A DNA stretch of 64,000 nucleotides from Flectobacillus sp. BAB-3569 (GCF_002270355.1 NZ_NJFZ01000035.1:1-64000), one strand, 5' to 3'; positions 28,178-36,620 are shown, numbered from the stretch's first letter. The notes: a model not told the origin generated them from the letters alone. Made by a program: numbers and translations.

Positions 28178-28915
28178 TTAAGAGGTTTTTTTACGAATAA
28201 AGATATAAGTAACTATACTCAATAAAACTACCGCACTTGGTATAATCCAAGCTAGTGGGTTATTCTTGGTTTCACTGGCCACACTTGAACCTGTGAGCTT
28301 TCGAATTAAGAGCTTTCCTTTGGTTTTGACCGCCTGCCAGTACTCTCCTTGCACACTCAGCCAGCTAATGTATCCACCTTCGTATAATTCACGGGGTCTT
28401 TTCAAAAGTCCTAGAAAATCATATTTGATGTTCTCGACATGAACCTTGTTGAACCAGTCGGGAGTAATGAAATTGGATACTTCAATGCCATCAATCAAAT
28501 ATCCTTTCCCGTCCGTAGCATCAGCGACTTCCTCAACATAAAGTGGGTCATCTTCATTTTCCTTAAACCCTGTGGTTTTTCTAAACTTCTTTAGATAAGG
28601 ATTATGAACTATTTCCAGAATCTCATGTGAAAGAACATAACTGACCTTTGTGGAGAATCTAACTTTACCGAAAGGAACTCCATTGTCATCGACTCCGTGA
28701 AAACCTCCAAGGTCTTCCCCAATGTCATATTCGATGGTCACAGGAAAGTAGCCTTTTGGTATCAAGTCTGTACTACTAAAAACCGTAGCTTGCGCTTCAA
28801 TTGCCCAATAAGGCGCAAAATGTAGTGCCAATTGCTTATTGATTGCTGCTACGATTTTTCGTAGTTGCTCAGGGTCTATTTCCTTTACTTTCGAAACTAC
28901 TCCGATTCTAATCAT
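28178..28915 (-). CDS. HExxxxxH metalloprotease-like protein with C-terminal TM
   Basis: The 245-residue protein has LSHEILEIVHNP (95-106) with H97, E98 and H104. Next come VEEVADA (131-137) and the IDGIEVSNFITPDWF segment (146-160). I recognise this order from a family of presumed zinc-dependent proteins in bacteria and phages, where the line Ser-His-Glu-x-Leu-Glu is conserved. A TM helix closes the protein (about 222-240), followed by RKKTS. It may act on the cell envelope or on virion maturation. It overlaps the upstream gene by 8 bases. Confidence 0.65.
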   Translation of the reverse strand: MIRIGVVSKVKEIDPEQLRKIVAAINKQLALHFAPYWAIEAQATVFSSTDLIPKGYFPVTIEYDIGEDLGGFHGVDDNGVPFGKVRFSTKVSYVLSHEILEIVHNPYLKKFRKTTGFKENEDDPLYVEEVADATDGKGYLIDGIEVSNFITPDWFNKVHVENIKYDFLGLLKRPRELYEGGYISWLSVQGEYWQAVKTKGKLLIRKLTGSSVASETKNNPLAWIIPSAVVLLSIVTYIFIRKKTS

Positions 28916-29366
28916 CCTTCTTTTTGAAATAGATAAAAATGGCAGTTCCTATGCCCACAATCGCTAAACCAATTATCCAAAGAATGTTTTGACCCGTTCT
29001 TTGCAATTGTTGTTGCTGGACATTCGGGTCAGGTTGTTGGTTGTTGAGGTTAGAATCTTGATTTATGGCATTTGGAAAAATACTGGTAAAAAGTAATCCT
29101 ACACCTGCCAAAACTCCGCCCCAATTGGTATTAGTTTCCTTTTGAGCTATGACATTGCCTTGGTTGTCCTTTACCTGCAAAGTTGTGCCATTAGCTGAAA
29201 CAGGATTTGGTGTTTTTCCTGTAAAAATACCTTTAATCCCTCCCCAAATATTGGAGATGGCTTGTCCGACCTTGGTTTTGCCGTTTTTATCCGTATTTGT
29301 CTGGTTTGAACTATCCGTTTTGGAAGTATCCAAACCTTGTGAAGTGTCCATTGCTGTCTTTTTCAT
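28908..29366 (-). CDS. Small protein with Gln/Asn-rich linker and C-terminal TM
   Basis: The 152-residue protein is polar and Asn/Gln/Thr-rich. It has a hydrophobic patch at 83-98 (NWGGVLAGVGLLFTS), a run of Gln near 115, and a TM helix at about 128-146 ending YFKKKDD. The layout matches several neighbours. No family is recognised. Confidence 0.6.
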   Translation of the reverse strand: MKKTAMDTSQGLDTSKTDSSNQTNTDKNGKTKVGQAISNIWGGIKGIFTGKTPNPVSANGTTLQVKDNQGNVIAQKETNTNWGGVLAGVGLLFTSIFPNAINQDSNLNNQQPDPNVQQQQLQRTGQNILWIIGLAIVGIGTAIFIYFKKKDD

Positions 29367-29743
29367 GAGTCTTCTTTTTTACGAGTGACAATTGCCCAAA
29401 TCGTGACACCAATCAACACCACACCAGCAATGATACCAAGGATTAAGCCTGTTTTAGAACCTCCATTGTTTGAATCTGAACCAGATCCACTTCCTGTTAC
29501 ACTCGTTGGCGCTTTAGAGAGCTTTTCTTTTAGGGTTTTGGTATCCACATTGCCCGATTGTCCTTGTTCAGCGAGTTGAGTTAGTTCGTCTTGGTCATTG
29601 GAGACATCAGACAGTCGTACCCAAACCAAAGCTGGAACAGGGAAATCATCTCCAGACCCTGTGTAACCTCGAATCTCGACGGCTACTTGAATGTAGGCAA
29701 CGCCACCCAAATACTTGGTCTTACCAGCAAAAACGCCCACCAC
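29363..29743 (-). CDS. Small beta-domain protein with C-terminal TM
   Basis: The 126-residue protein has an N-terminal beta-domain (1-60, KTKYLGGVAYIQVAVEIRGY), a Ser/Gly linker and a TM helix at about 100-120, then TRKKEDS. The start is unsure: the frame is open upstream without an ATG and GTG at 29743 is the best choice. It probably displays its beta-domain on one face of a membrane. Confidence 0.55.
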   Translation of the reverse strand: MVGVFAGKTKYLGGVAYIQVAVEIRGYTGSGDDFPVPALVWVRLSDVSNDQDELTQLAEQGQSGNVDTKTLKEKLSKAPTSVTGSGSGSDSNNGGSKTGLILGIIAGVVLIGVTIWAIVTRKKEDS

Positions 29744-29763
29744 ATCCCCAAATTCAAACTCTA

Positions 29764-30063
29764 CTAAGAGCTTGCGTTGTGGTGGATGGGTTGACCCCCA
29801 ATGAATAATTGCATGGGAACGGTATCGGGGTCACTTTCTGAAAGGAACTTTAATTCGTTGCCAATAGGACTGTCGTCATACTGCTGATAGCCTGTGGCAA
29901 AATCAACGAGACCGATGACTTGCCCAACGCCCGGTATTAAGTAGGTCAGAAAGTTTCGATTGCTCGTGGTGTCTACCCAAGGATTGTATTTTCGTTCTTC
30001 CTTCTTTCCTGCAAAGGCTGTGAATCGCAAGCTTTTGGCATAAAGGATATCACCTTGTTTCAT
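29764..30063 (-). CDS. Hypothetical protein, 99 residues
   Basis: This small protein starts MKQGDILYAKSL and has a Gly-rich hydrophobic segment near 42-58 (LIPGVGQVIGLVDFATG) that may insert in or lie on a membrane. The Gly-Asp-Ile/Val pattern at its start recurs in the capsid-candidate genes further upstream. No function can be assigned. Confidence 0.55.
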   Translation of the reverse strand: MKQGDILYAKSLRFTAFAGKKEERKYNPWVDTTSNRNFLTYLIPGVGQVIGLVDFATGYQQYDDSPIGNELKFLSESDPDTVPMQLFIGGQPIHHNASS

Positions 30064-30081
30064 TTCGTATAGGTTTAGCGG

Positions 30082-30219
30082 TTATTCGTATTTATTGATT
30101 TTTCGAAGTTCTTTTTCCTTACGAAGCTGGATAAAGTTGAGCATCATTCCTGACACGTAGAAACCAGCGATACATAAGCCGACAAAGAAACTTCCGAGTT
30201 TTAAGAGTTTGTTAAACAT
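30082..30219 (-). CDS. 45-residue single-TM protein
   Basis: The short frame encodes MFNKLLKLGSFFVGLCIAGF, then a polar tail QLRKEKELRKINKYE. It has one TM helix, a proper ATG, and fits neatly between neighbours with a 4-base gap upstream. The size, topology and position match those of the other small membrane proteins of the block. Confidence 0.55.
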   Translation of the reverse strand: MFNKLLKLGSFFVGLCIAGFYVSGMMLNFIQLRKEKELRKINKYE

Positions 30220-30223
30220 CGTT

Positions 30224-30688
30224 TCAAGGGTATATTCGTGGATAGAGTTTTTGAATCATTAACCGCAAGTCATTGGGTGAAACACTCTCAGGGTCATGGT
30301 TGGGAAGTGGTACGCCTGATTTACAAAGTGCAACATAACAGAGGTCAGCACAACAAAAACCATCTTGACTCAGCCCCATTGGATATAGCATACTTCCCAA
30401 GACCCCACCCCAATTATAGGGTTTGCCTACCTTTCGTGCTACGTATTTTCGTGTCTCTACTTCGTAGTACCACGGAATTTCGTAGAACTCCCAATAAAAC
30501 GGGTTTCGGTTCTGGTCTTCAGCAAAGATGTTTACACCTGTAAATTCATTCGAAGAACCGACCTTTCCATCCGAAAAAATTAGTTCGCAATGAATGAATT
30601 CACTTCTTAGAAAAGTCTTCATCAATTGATTGTAAAAGTCTTTTCCGTCATGTTGATAGTGCTTAAAAGCAATCATGAATTTTTTCAT
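30224..30688 (-). CDS. Permuted NlpC/P60-like cysteine hydrolase
   Basis: The 154-residue protein has a conserved His in FIHCELIFSDG (H33) and a Cys in DGFCCADLCYVAL (C112 or C113), with VGKPYNWGGVLG between. His first and Cys later is the order of circularly permuted NlpC/P60 (papain-fold) enzymes. It could cut cell-wall peptides or lipid-linked bonds during entry or release. The C-terminus has PNHDPESVSPNDL, typical for this fold. It overlaps the upstream gene by 4 bases. Confidence 0.7.
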   Translation of the reverse strand: MKKFMIAFKHYQHDGKDFYNQLMKTFLRSEFIHCELIFSDGKVGSSNEFTGVNIFAEDQNRNPFYWEFYEIPWYYEVETRKYVARKVGKPYNWGGVLGSMLYPMGLSQDGFCCADLCYVALCKSGVPLPNHDPESVSPNDLRLMIQKLYPRIYP

Positions 30689-31017
30689 CCTGCAACTACC
30701 TCATCTTCTTTGGTGGACACTTTGGGATTAACGCCAGCATCCACGGCTTTGTAACCCAGATAGGATTCAAGTCCTGCTTTGGTCATCTCTAGTTTTTCGT
30801 GCATCTCTGGAATAAACACTTTGATAATTTCGCAAACGAAAATACCCAAACCTGCAATTGTAGTTTTGGGATTATCTACCGCCACCTTGATAAAAGCTTT
30901 TAAGCCCGACACATCAGACTTTGGAGCATTTGCAGGATTCTGTTGAGCGACCATTTGCTGCATCACCAAGGTATTTTGATGGAGTGCTGCTAATATTTCA
31001 TCCTCATACTTTGCCAT
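30685..31017 (-). CDS. Small protein with central hydrophobic helix
   Basis: The 110-residue protein has a helical N-terminus, a hydrophobic segment at about 53-70 (TIAGLGIFVCEIIKVFIP) and an acidic tail. With the lytic enzymes nearby it could be holin-like, but one weak TM is not enough to say so. Confidence 0.5.
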   Translation of the reverse strand: MAKYEDEILAALHQNTLVMQQMVAQQNPANAPKSDVSGLKAFIKVAVDNPKTTIAGLGIFVCEIIKVFIPEMHEKLEMTKAGLESYLGYKAVDAGVNPKVSTKEDEVVAG

Positions 31018-31025
31018 AATGATTG

Positions 31026-31247
31026 TTAGTTATCGTCCTCATTGTCCTCTATTACCTTTCCAGACTTCATGTTATCATGCTTGAGCTTCTCATTCTTGAT
31101 TTTCCAATACACATAAATGGCGGATAAAAGAAAGAAGCCTGCTTGTGCCAAATCTGAAAAGTCATGAATGATAAAGCCCATGACTGGTATTTCTAAGAGC
31201 ATATCGGAATCGGTATAGTATATGTTTCTAAAAACGTTTAAGTTCAT
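31026..31247 (-). CDS. Single-TM protein with acidic tail
   Basis: The start at 31247 (MNLNVFRNIYYTDSDMLLEI) overlaps the preceding stop as ATGA, which decides it over a longer frame. The product of 73 residues has a TM helix at about 33-49 (AQAGFFLLSAIYVYWK) and an acidic C-terminus (VIEDNEDDN). It is a small membrane protein of unknown role. Confidence 0.55.
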   Translation of the reverse strand: MNLNVFRNIYYTDSDMLLEIPVMGFIIHDFSDLAQAGFFLLSAIYVYWKIKNEKLKHDNMKSGKVIEDNEDDN

Positions 31248-31921
31248 TTGAAAACCTTGATGGTTTGTTTGATAAAATCCTTGATGAGCGCTTTGACTGC
31301 TTGCCATGAATCAGGACGCACAATAAAGTAGCCTGTTGCCACAAAGAAGCTAATCCCTATAATCCACAACAAAGCCCTGCCAGTTTGGGAACTAATCGAC
31401 CCTGTCGTTAGATTTGTTTTGTCGTAGCCGACTGGCAAGGCTTTGTTTAGGAATAGTTTCACTTCTGCCACTGTCACCACGCCATCTGCATTGTAATCAA
31501 GTGGATTGCTATTGTAAGCCGTTGTGCCTTTACTGTAGAGTACTGAGTTGTCAGCTTTGCCGAATGCAATGGGAAAATGTACCAGAAAATAGAGCTGATA
31601 AGCGTCTTTAGGCACACCTCTTTCCTTGATTCTTCGTTTGAGGTATTCTCTCACATAAGGTAGCTGCTGCACGTGGTTCATCTTGTAAAGCGCTGCGGTG
31701 CTTGTCCCTAGGTCTTTGGCGGTGCTTTCTAAAAACTGAATCAAACCCGTAGCTGTACCTTTCGGGTTTCGAGCCTGTGGATTGAGCCTTGACTCTGCCC
31801 ACATGACAATCATGAGCCAATCAGGATTTTTGATACCTAGGTCTGAACAAATCGCCTTAACCGTATTCTCAAAGGCTGTCCGAAGGTTTGAGGGTACTTT
31901 TTCAATATAAACTAAGCTCAT
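31244..31921 (-). CDS. Lytic transglycosylase-like protein with C-terminal TM
   Basis: The 225-residue protein has an SLT fold. The catalytic Glu is in WLMIVMWAESRLNPQA (near 40), followed by GTATGLIQFLESTA, the Gly-Leu-Ile-Gln motif of the family. NADGVVTVAEVKLF near 143-156 resembles a calcium-binding loop. A TM helix lies at about 183-201. It probably opens peptidoglycan locally from a membrane. It overlaps and resembles the next upstream gene, so the pair is a tandem duplication. ATG 31921 is preferred over a TTG six bases upstream. Confidence 0.8.
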   Translation of the reverse strand: MSLVYIEKVPSNLRTAFENTVKAICSDLGIKNPDWLMIVMWAESRLNPQARNPKGTATGLIQFLESTAKDLGTSTAALYKMNHVQQLPYVREYLKRRIKERGVPKDAYQLYFLVHFPIAFGKADNSVLYSKGTTAYNSNPLDYNADGVVTVAEVKLFLNKALPVGYDKTNLTTGSISSQTGRALLWIIGISFFVATGYFIVRPDSWQAVKALIKDFIKQTIKVFK

Positions 31922-32465
31922 AACCAAACGGAATTTTGTCTTTGTATTCAGGTAGTTTCTTGTGGAGTTTTACGGCATTTTGGACAGACTTTTTAAAGAA
32001 GAATTTTACATCTAATACTTCCAGTTTGCCGTCTCTATCACCATAAACCGTATCGAGCACTTTGTTGTATTGGTAGGCTTTTTCACGCTCGTAAGCAATC
32101 ACATAGCCATCACTTTTACCAAGGGCAGCGGGATGGAAAATAGCTAGATACACATCATAGGCTGAGTTCATCTTCCCGATATAGGGTTTGAGATAAGGAT
32201 ACACTAGGTGCTCTAATTGCCATTCTCCAAACTTACCCTTTACTTGCCCTAATGAATAGCCCAAACGTCTTAGCGTACTCGGCAAACATTGAATCAAGCC
32301 AAATGCTTCTGAGAGCTTATTTTCAGCTTGCGAGCTGTGCTTACTTTCCACCCAAATGACCATCATCAGCCATTCAGGCTTGATTTTGAGTCTTTGAGCT
32401 ACTTCTCGAACTTTAGAGATATAGCCGTAAGGGTTTCGGTATGTGAGCCATTCAAAGGGTAGCAT
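31902..32465 (-). CDS. Lytic transglycosylase-like protein
   Basis: The 187-residue SLT-fold protein has a catalytic Glu in MVIWVESKHSSQA (near 40) and EAFGLIQCLPSTLRRLG after it. GDRDGKLEVLDVKFF near 142-156 matches the loop in its neighbour. Unlike the neighbour it has no TM helix, so it may be the soluble or virion-internal member of the pair. The two differ enough to suggest separate roles. Confidence 0.8.
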   Translation of the reverse strand: MLPFEWLTYRNPYGYISKVREVAQRLKIKPEWLMMVIWVESKHSSQAENKLSEAFGLIQCLPSTLRRLGYSLGQVKGKFGEWQLEHLVYPYLKPYIGKMNSAYDVYLAIFHPAALGKSDGYVIAYEREKAYQYNKVLDTVYGDRDGKLEVLDVKFFFKKSVQNAVKLHKKLPEYKDKIPFGYELSLY

Positions 32466-32468
32466 ATT

Positions 32469-32627
32469 TTAGTTGTTAATCCACTTTTTCAAAAAGATTG
32501 AGATAAGAATCAGGAGCGTACCAGCCCCTAGGGCAGTAGCTCCAAGTTTTAAGGAACTAGGCACATCAAATTGTACATTGATATTGGCTGTACCTAGATT
32601 GCCTAATAATCCACTTTGGTTATTCAT
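32469..32627 (-). CDS. 52-residue single-TM protein
   Basis: The frame reads MNNQSGLLGNLGTANINVQF and ends in a TM helix (KLGATALGAGTLLILISIF) with a basic tail KKWINN. Its ATG overlaps the stop of the upstream gene (TAATG), strong support for translation. It is a small membrane protein of the virion-like set. Confidence 0.65.
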   Translation of the reverse strand: MNNQSGLLGNLGTANINVQFDVPSSLKLGATALGAGTLLILISIFLKKWINN

Positions 32628-33091
32628 TAGTAGTTAAGTTTTAGGGCAATCATGCGCTGTTCCATTCGAGCTTGCTGGTCGCCATTCCATGAAAAAAGAA
32701 TCTTCTTCCAGCTTGTGACTCTAGTCCAAAGGGTTGCAGCATCCTTTTTGCCGTATTTGGCATTATAGGTTTGCACAAGGAGATGGAATTGGTCATTCGT
32801 GAGTGAAAGAGCTTTTATATAGGCATCTCTCAAATCATCACTATTACCAAACCATGAGTCAAAGTAGGCATGGAATTCTTCTACTAATGGATTAGGATTC
32901 CAGTCTTTTGGAAGCCCTGAGCCTGAATTAGGAAGTGGGAGTTCCAGAAAGGTTTCCTCTTTGGGCGTTGTCAATCGCTTATAGGCATAAAATGCAGCTG
33001 CTCCAAAGACAGCGTACCAGAATACACTCGAAGAGGTGAGCTTGTTGACCACCTTGAGGAAAGTTCCCCATGCTAGGCTTAGTGCTTTCAT
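32627..33091 (-). CDS. Single-TM protein, 154 residues
   Basis: The protein has a TM helix at about 21-37 (SSVFWYAVFGAAAFYAYK), a Pro-rich linker with LELPLPNSGSGLP, and a helical C-terminal domain with several Trp. It starts within the TAATG overlap of the upstream gene. No family is recognised. Confidence 0.6.
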   Translation of the reverse strand: MKALSLAWGTFLKVVNKLTSSSVFWYAVFGAAAFYAYKRLTTPKEETFLELPLPNSGSGLPKDWNPNPLVEEFHAYFDSWFGNSDDLRDAYIKALSLTNDQFHLLVQTYNAKYGKKDAATLWTRVTSWKKILFSWNGDQQARMEQRMIALKLNY

Positions 33092-33804
33092 TAATCACCT
33101 TTGAGTTTAAAGAGTTTTCCGATTAGTTTAATCGCTAAAAAGCCTGCTACTGCACCGATTGCACCTTTGATGATGACTTCCTTGACTGTATAGCCTTCGC
33201 CTGTGTTTACTTGGGTCACTACAACATCCTTGGTTTTTCCAGTGGTGGTATCTGTTTTGGTGACAGTCTTTTTCACAGGTTGATTGACGACTGGTTTGAC
33301 GGTCGAACAATATTGGACAGCTACATACCCCACACCACCCATTGCCAAGTTGAACTTCAAAAAGCCATTGACGCTTTTTCCATCGGACTGACCAATCAAA
33401 TTACCCTTATTAACGGCTGATTTAATGGCTGAGGTTAAAGAAGCTCCCGTTCTGATTCTGACACTATCACCTGTGCAATAGTAGTTCTTCGTTCCAGAAA
33501 CGACGGTTGGTGTTGAAATAGTGGTTAGGTCAGACAAAGGAACAATGGCGTTGGTACGATATTTCAGCATATACAAAATAGGTTTGTACAACTGAACTAA
33601 AGCTAGTTTAGTATCCTCATAGACATCTTGGATAATTCCCAATTGAAGCCCATTGTTCACCTTACCAATTACACCACCAAAGTCAATCTTGCTTGGATTA
33701 TCTTCATCCCAATCGGCAGTATCATACAACTTGACGTAACCGTATTTAGGGGATGTTGCCTTAACGGACATTCCTATACGGACATTTTTGATATCAATTG
33801 CCAT
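33091..33804 (-). CDS. SH3-like domain protein with C-terminal TM
   Basis: The 237-residue protein has a beta-rich N-terminal domain (1-95) that starts with KNVRIGMSVKATSPKYGYVK. A bacterial SH3-like segment (about 108-170, NYYCTGDSVRIRTGASLTS) follows. Then comes a Thr/Lys-rich linker and a glycine-zipper TM helix at the end (GAIGAVAGFLAIKLIGKLF). SH3b domains bind peptidoglycan, so this may contact the wall while anchored in a membrane. Confidence 0.65.
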   Translation of the reverse strand: MAIDIKNVRIGMSVKATSPKYGYVKLYDTADWDEDNPSKIDFGGVIGKVNNGLQLGIIQDVYEDTKLALVQLYKPILYMLKYRTNAIVPLSDLTTISTPTVVSGTKNYYCTGDSVRIRTGASLTSAIKSAVNKGNLIGQSDGKSVNGFLKFNLAMGGVGYVAVQYCSTVKPVVNQPVKKTVTKTDTTTGKTKDVVVTQVNTGEGYTVKEVIIKGAIGAVAGFLAIKLIGKLFKLKGD

Positions 33805-33822
33805 TGTGTTTGAGTTAAGACC

Positions 33823-33848
33823 AGACAGCCTATGTTGATAGGCTGTCT
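33823..33848 (-). terminator. Perfect 11-bp hairpin between structural-type genes
   Basis: AGACAGCCTAT and ATAGGCTGTCT pair exactly around a GTTG loop. There is no T-tract, so it may be an attenuator or an mRNA-stabilising 3' end for the preceding gene. It closes a three-gene segment opened by the hairpin at 35545. Confidence 0.6.
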
Positions 33849-33860
33849 AGCATGATTATC

Positions 33861-34397
33861 TTAGTCTTCGTCCTCGTTGCTAAAAGACTTCCAAGCAAAG
33901 TAGGCAGCCAAAGCGGCTAAACCAGCCAACACATAGTTGAGGGGCTTTTTATAAAATGGAGTGGCTGCCTCTGGAGAACCTTCGGTAGATGCGCTTACGC
34001 TTGAACCACCCAAGACTTCTTTGATGACGTCAGTAGCGTCTTTTGCGACAAATGGCGTATTGGCAATGGCGCCTTTACCATCCGCATACAAACCGATTTC
34101 CTTGTCGGCTGTCACATAGGCCATTCCTACGGTTTGCGTTTCTGGCAAGGCAAAAGGTTTCAAGGCTTTGGCATACTCTGCGATACCAGTTTCATTGAAC
34201 CAACCCGAACCTTCCAGCTTAGATAGGTACATTGGTTCAAAGTTGCCACCGCTGCTATGTTTGGCAAAAAGGACTTTTTGTGAGTTGATTTCACAAAGCG
34301 CTAAAGTCCACGTACCTGATTCGCCGAATTTGAATGCGAAAATTACGTCACCTTGTTTAATTGCACCAAGTGCATGGATATTGATAATAGATGCCAT
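33861..34397 (-). CDS. Structural protein candidate with C-terminal TM
   Basis: The 178-residue protein has a beta-rich N-terminal domain (IKQGDVIFAFKFGESGTWTL) and an Ala/Ser linker (about 130-150). A TM helix at about 156-170 (YVLAGLAALAAYFAWK) and an acidic tail follow. It lies in a segment bounded by hairpins and has wider gaps to its neighbours than the rest of the block, as abundant proteins often do. A penton, spike or minor capsid role is inferred. Confidence 0.55.
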   Translation of the reverse strand: MASIINIHALGAIKQGDVIFAFKFGESGTWTLALCEINSQKVLFAKHSSGGNFEPMYLSKLEGSGWFNETGIAEYAKALKPFALPETQTVGMAYVTADKEIGLYADGKGAIANTPFVAKDATDVIKEVLGGSSVSASTEGSPEAATPFYKKPLNYVLAGLAALAAYFAWKSFSNEDED

Positions 34398-34449
34398 TTT
34401 CTTGTGTTAAGAGGTTTGGAGTTTAAAGGAAAATTGAAATTGATTGGGT

Positions 34450-34902
34450 TTAATTAAAGCCCTCGTACGGGATTTTGCGAGCATCAAGGATGTTCTGGAG
34501 CTTTTTCGAGTATGCCATCAATCTAATAACTAATTCGTTGTCGATGGTTACTGGTGCTGGCTCAACATAACCTTCCGTCGGAAAATCCACTAAGTTTTGT
34601 TGGGTGTACTGCATAGGCGTTGTGCCAGTTTTAAGCCCCACTGCCACCAAGTCTGCATCCGAAGCTAACAAGGATGTGTGTTCAGTATTAAACCCATTGA
34701 GAATACTCAATTTGGGAACAATGGTAGCATGAACAAAGTACTCTTTTCCTACTGGAATCAGCTTGTCAGGCGTATTACTGGCTTCAATACAGCCAAAGGT
34801 TAGACCCAAATGCCGAAAGATTTTGATGTTTCTGGTGATACCATCGTTGTAGTTGACACTAGCGATGAGATCACCATTTTGATACTGTTTTGCGAAATTC
34901 AT
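34450..34902 (-). CDS. Capsid-protein candidate, 150 residues
   Basis: The soluble protein lacks a signal or TM segment. Alternating strands (NGDLIASVNYNDGITRNIKI, LTFGCIEASN, YFVHATIVPKL) suit a single beta-sandwich. With the 167-residue neighbour it could make a pair of single-jelly-roll shell proteins. There is no sequence motif to prove it. Confidence 0.5.
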   Translation of the reverse strand: MNFAKQYQNGDLIASVNYNDGITRNIKIFRHLGLTFGCIEASNTPDKLIPVGKEYFVHATIVPKLSILNGFNTEHTSLLASDADLVAVGLKTGTTPMQYTQQNLVDFPTEGYVEPAPVTIDNELVIRLMAYSKKLQNILDARKIPYEGFN

Positions 34903-34953
34903 GTTGAATAGAGATAATATGAGAACCTAAAACGAAACAAAGAGGATTAATTC

Positions 34954-35457
34954 TTACTCAGCATAGTTTACTTCAATATCTACCGAAATAGAAGCTAAAA
35001 GCGGTAAGATGATATGCTTGTCTAAAGTGATCTGCTCATTGACATGATAGATAAAGGAATCACCACCTTCGTGTTTAGCTTCAATCTCACGAGAAATAGC
35101 TATACCTTTTCGAGAAGTAGTGTTTACTTCTAATTTTTGGCGCATTTGAGCGAGCTGGTTCAATTCAGACTTTACCTTCACACGAATACTTTCAATGGTT
35201 GGCGGATACACGTAATCAAAATCCTGTACGTGGTCTAAGAGAATGCCCTCTTCAGGTGTTGCTGTGATTTCGGTATCGTTATCGACTGCTTTGAACGTCC
35301 CATCGGTTACGTAGCGACCATTCAAAACATTGCCTAAGCGAAGACCAGGCATAAGGCAGACTTTGACATCTTTGTCACCGTTTTTGAGGTTGTACTTCAC
35401 ACTCTTAGAGGGAGGTGTACTTTCCTGACTAGGGTTTAAATCAATAATGTTTGACAT
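34954..35457 (-). CDS. Capsid-protein candidate, 167 residues
   Basis: The soluble protein is rich in beta-strands (VKYNLKNGDKDVKVCLMPGL, DNDTEITATPEEGILLDHV, HIILPLLASISVDIEVNYAE) with one helix in the middle (VKSELNQLAQMRQKLEV). It is the first gene after the hairpin at 35545-35577 and may be strongly expressed. A major shell protein is possible. Structure prediction is the decisive test. Confidence 0.5.
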   Translation of the reverse strand: MSNIIDLNPSQESTPPSKSVKYNLKNGDKDVKVCLMPGLRLGNVLNGRYVTDGTFKAVDNDTEITATPEEGILLDHVQDFDYVYPPTIESIRVKVKSELNQLAQMRQKLEVNTTSRKGIAISREIEAKHEGGDSFIYHVNEQITLDKHIILPLLASISVDIEVNYAE

Positions 35458-35544
35458 GATAAATAGGTTTTGTTGCTAGGTTGATTTTTCCTTGTTTGCA
35501 GCTACAAAATTACAATGGCTTTTTAGGGCTTTGGAGGTAATATG

Positions 35545-35577
35545 GTGGTAGTAAGGACTATTCGTGCCTACTACCAC
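35545..35577 (-). terminator. Hairpin upstream of the capsid-candidate genes
   Basis: GTGGTAGTA pairs with TACTACCAC around a short loop with two extra G:C pairs, in the 131-bp gap between the 339- and 167-residue genes. It probably ends the upstream transcript. A promoter for the capsid-candidate genes would then lie after it. Confidence 0.6.
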
Positions 35578-35588
35578 ACAAGTTGAGC

Positions 35589-36608
35589 CTAGAACAGTCC
35601 TAAGAACTTCTTGCGTTTAGGCATTTTACCTAAGGACTCCCATTCGATATTGGACTTTTTAGCGATAAGCTTCAAGGCTCGCATATCTTTTTTGTGAATG
35701 GAGGTCAGAACCATTTTCTGATACGTGAGTGCCTGAGCCTCCTTGAACTTGGTTTCGGCATCCGTTCCTAGACGTCCCATTCCTCTGATTTCTTGCAAGG
35801 TGGTTGAGCTGATTTTATAAAGCTTTCTGAGAGCCTCTGACTCAGTTTCTATCTTCTTTTCAAGCTCTCGAATACTGGCCTTGGTTTTACTGATTCTTTC
35901 GTCCAGCAAAGCGATTGGGGCAGCTTTAAAGCCTTCAATGGATTGATTCTTGAGCATCTTTCCATCTATTTCCTCTAACGAAACAGTGTTTGATTTTGCA
36001 TTGGTTACGAGAAATAGAAGTTTACCTCTTTTCACTAATTGTCCTTCTTCAAAGGGACTTTTAAGGTGTATCTCTTTAGCTTTTGCTTTTTGTACTGGCT
36101 TTATCACTACAGCTTCTTTGGTATCATCGACTAAAAGTACGCCTTCAAATTTGTTCCCATTAACGCTTTGAACTTTGAGTGTTTTATCTAACTCTTGATC
36201 CTTTATAATATCGCCTTCATCTAGGGTGCCTTTGAAGAGCTTTTTAATTGAGGCTGGTTTACTTGTTGATGCAGGTTTGGGAGCTGCTTTTTTTTGCTTT
36301 GATTTGGCAAAGGCTTTTCCCTTCTCTTTGTTGTCTTTGGAGATACCTAAAAGGGATTTTGCTTTTGATATCTTTTTTACCTCTTTAGGACTAGGCTTTT
36401 CGGGTTCCTCCTTGGGTTTGGCTTGAGCATCGAGCGCTTTATTGATTTGTTCCAAAATCACATCAATGGACTCGTCAATTTCAGGGTCAAGGCCATATAC
36501 CTCTACGGTATCGGTCGTAAGTCCTTCTACGATTTCGACTAATTTCTTGTTTGAGTTTTCTAAAAGCTCTGAACGCTTTGAAGCGTAATTGCTAACGGTA
36601 ATTTTCAT
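35589..36608 (-). CDS. Hypothetical Lys-rich protein with coiled coil
   Basis: The 339-residue protein has a short helical N-terminus and a Lys/Pro/Ala-rich linker (about 65-125). Two beta-type modules follow (129-170 LDEGDIIKDQELDKTLKVQS, and 185-215 FEEGQLVKRGKLLFLVTNAK), then a coiled coil (about 240-275) and a basic end (KMPKRKKFLGLF). It could be an internal scaffold or DNA-contact protein. It lies 12 bases after the helicase gene. Confidence 0.55.
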   Translation of the reverse strand: MKITVSNYASKRSELLENSNKKLVEIVEGLTTDTVEVYGLDPEIDESIDVILEQINKALDAQAKPKEEPEKPSPKEVKKISKAKSLLGISKDNKEKGKAFAKSKQKKAAPKPASTSKPASIKKLFKGTLDEGDIIKDQELDKTLKVQSVNGNKFEGVLLVDDTKEAVVIKPVQKAKAKEIHLKSPFEEGQLVKRGKLLFLVTNAKSNTVSLEEIDGKMLKNQSIEGFKAAPIALLDERISKTKASIRELEKKIETESEALRKLYKISSTTLQEIRGMGRLGTDAETKFKEAQALTYQKMVLTSIHKKDMRALKLIAKKSNIEWESLGKMPKRKKFLGLF

Positions 36609-36620
36609 GGTTGATTAGGT

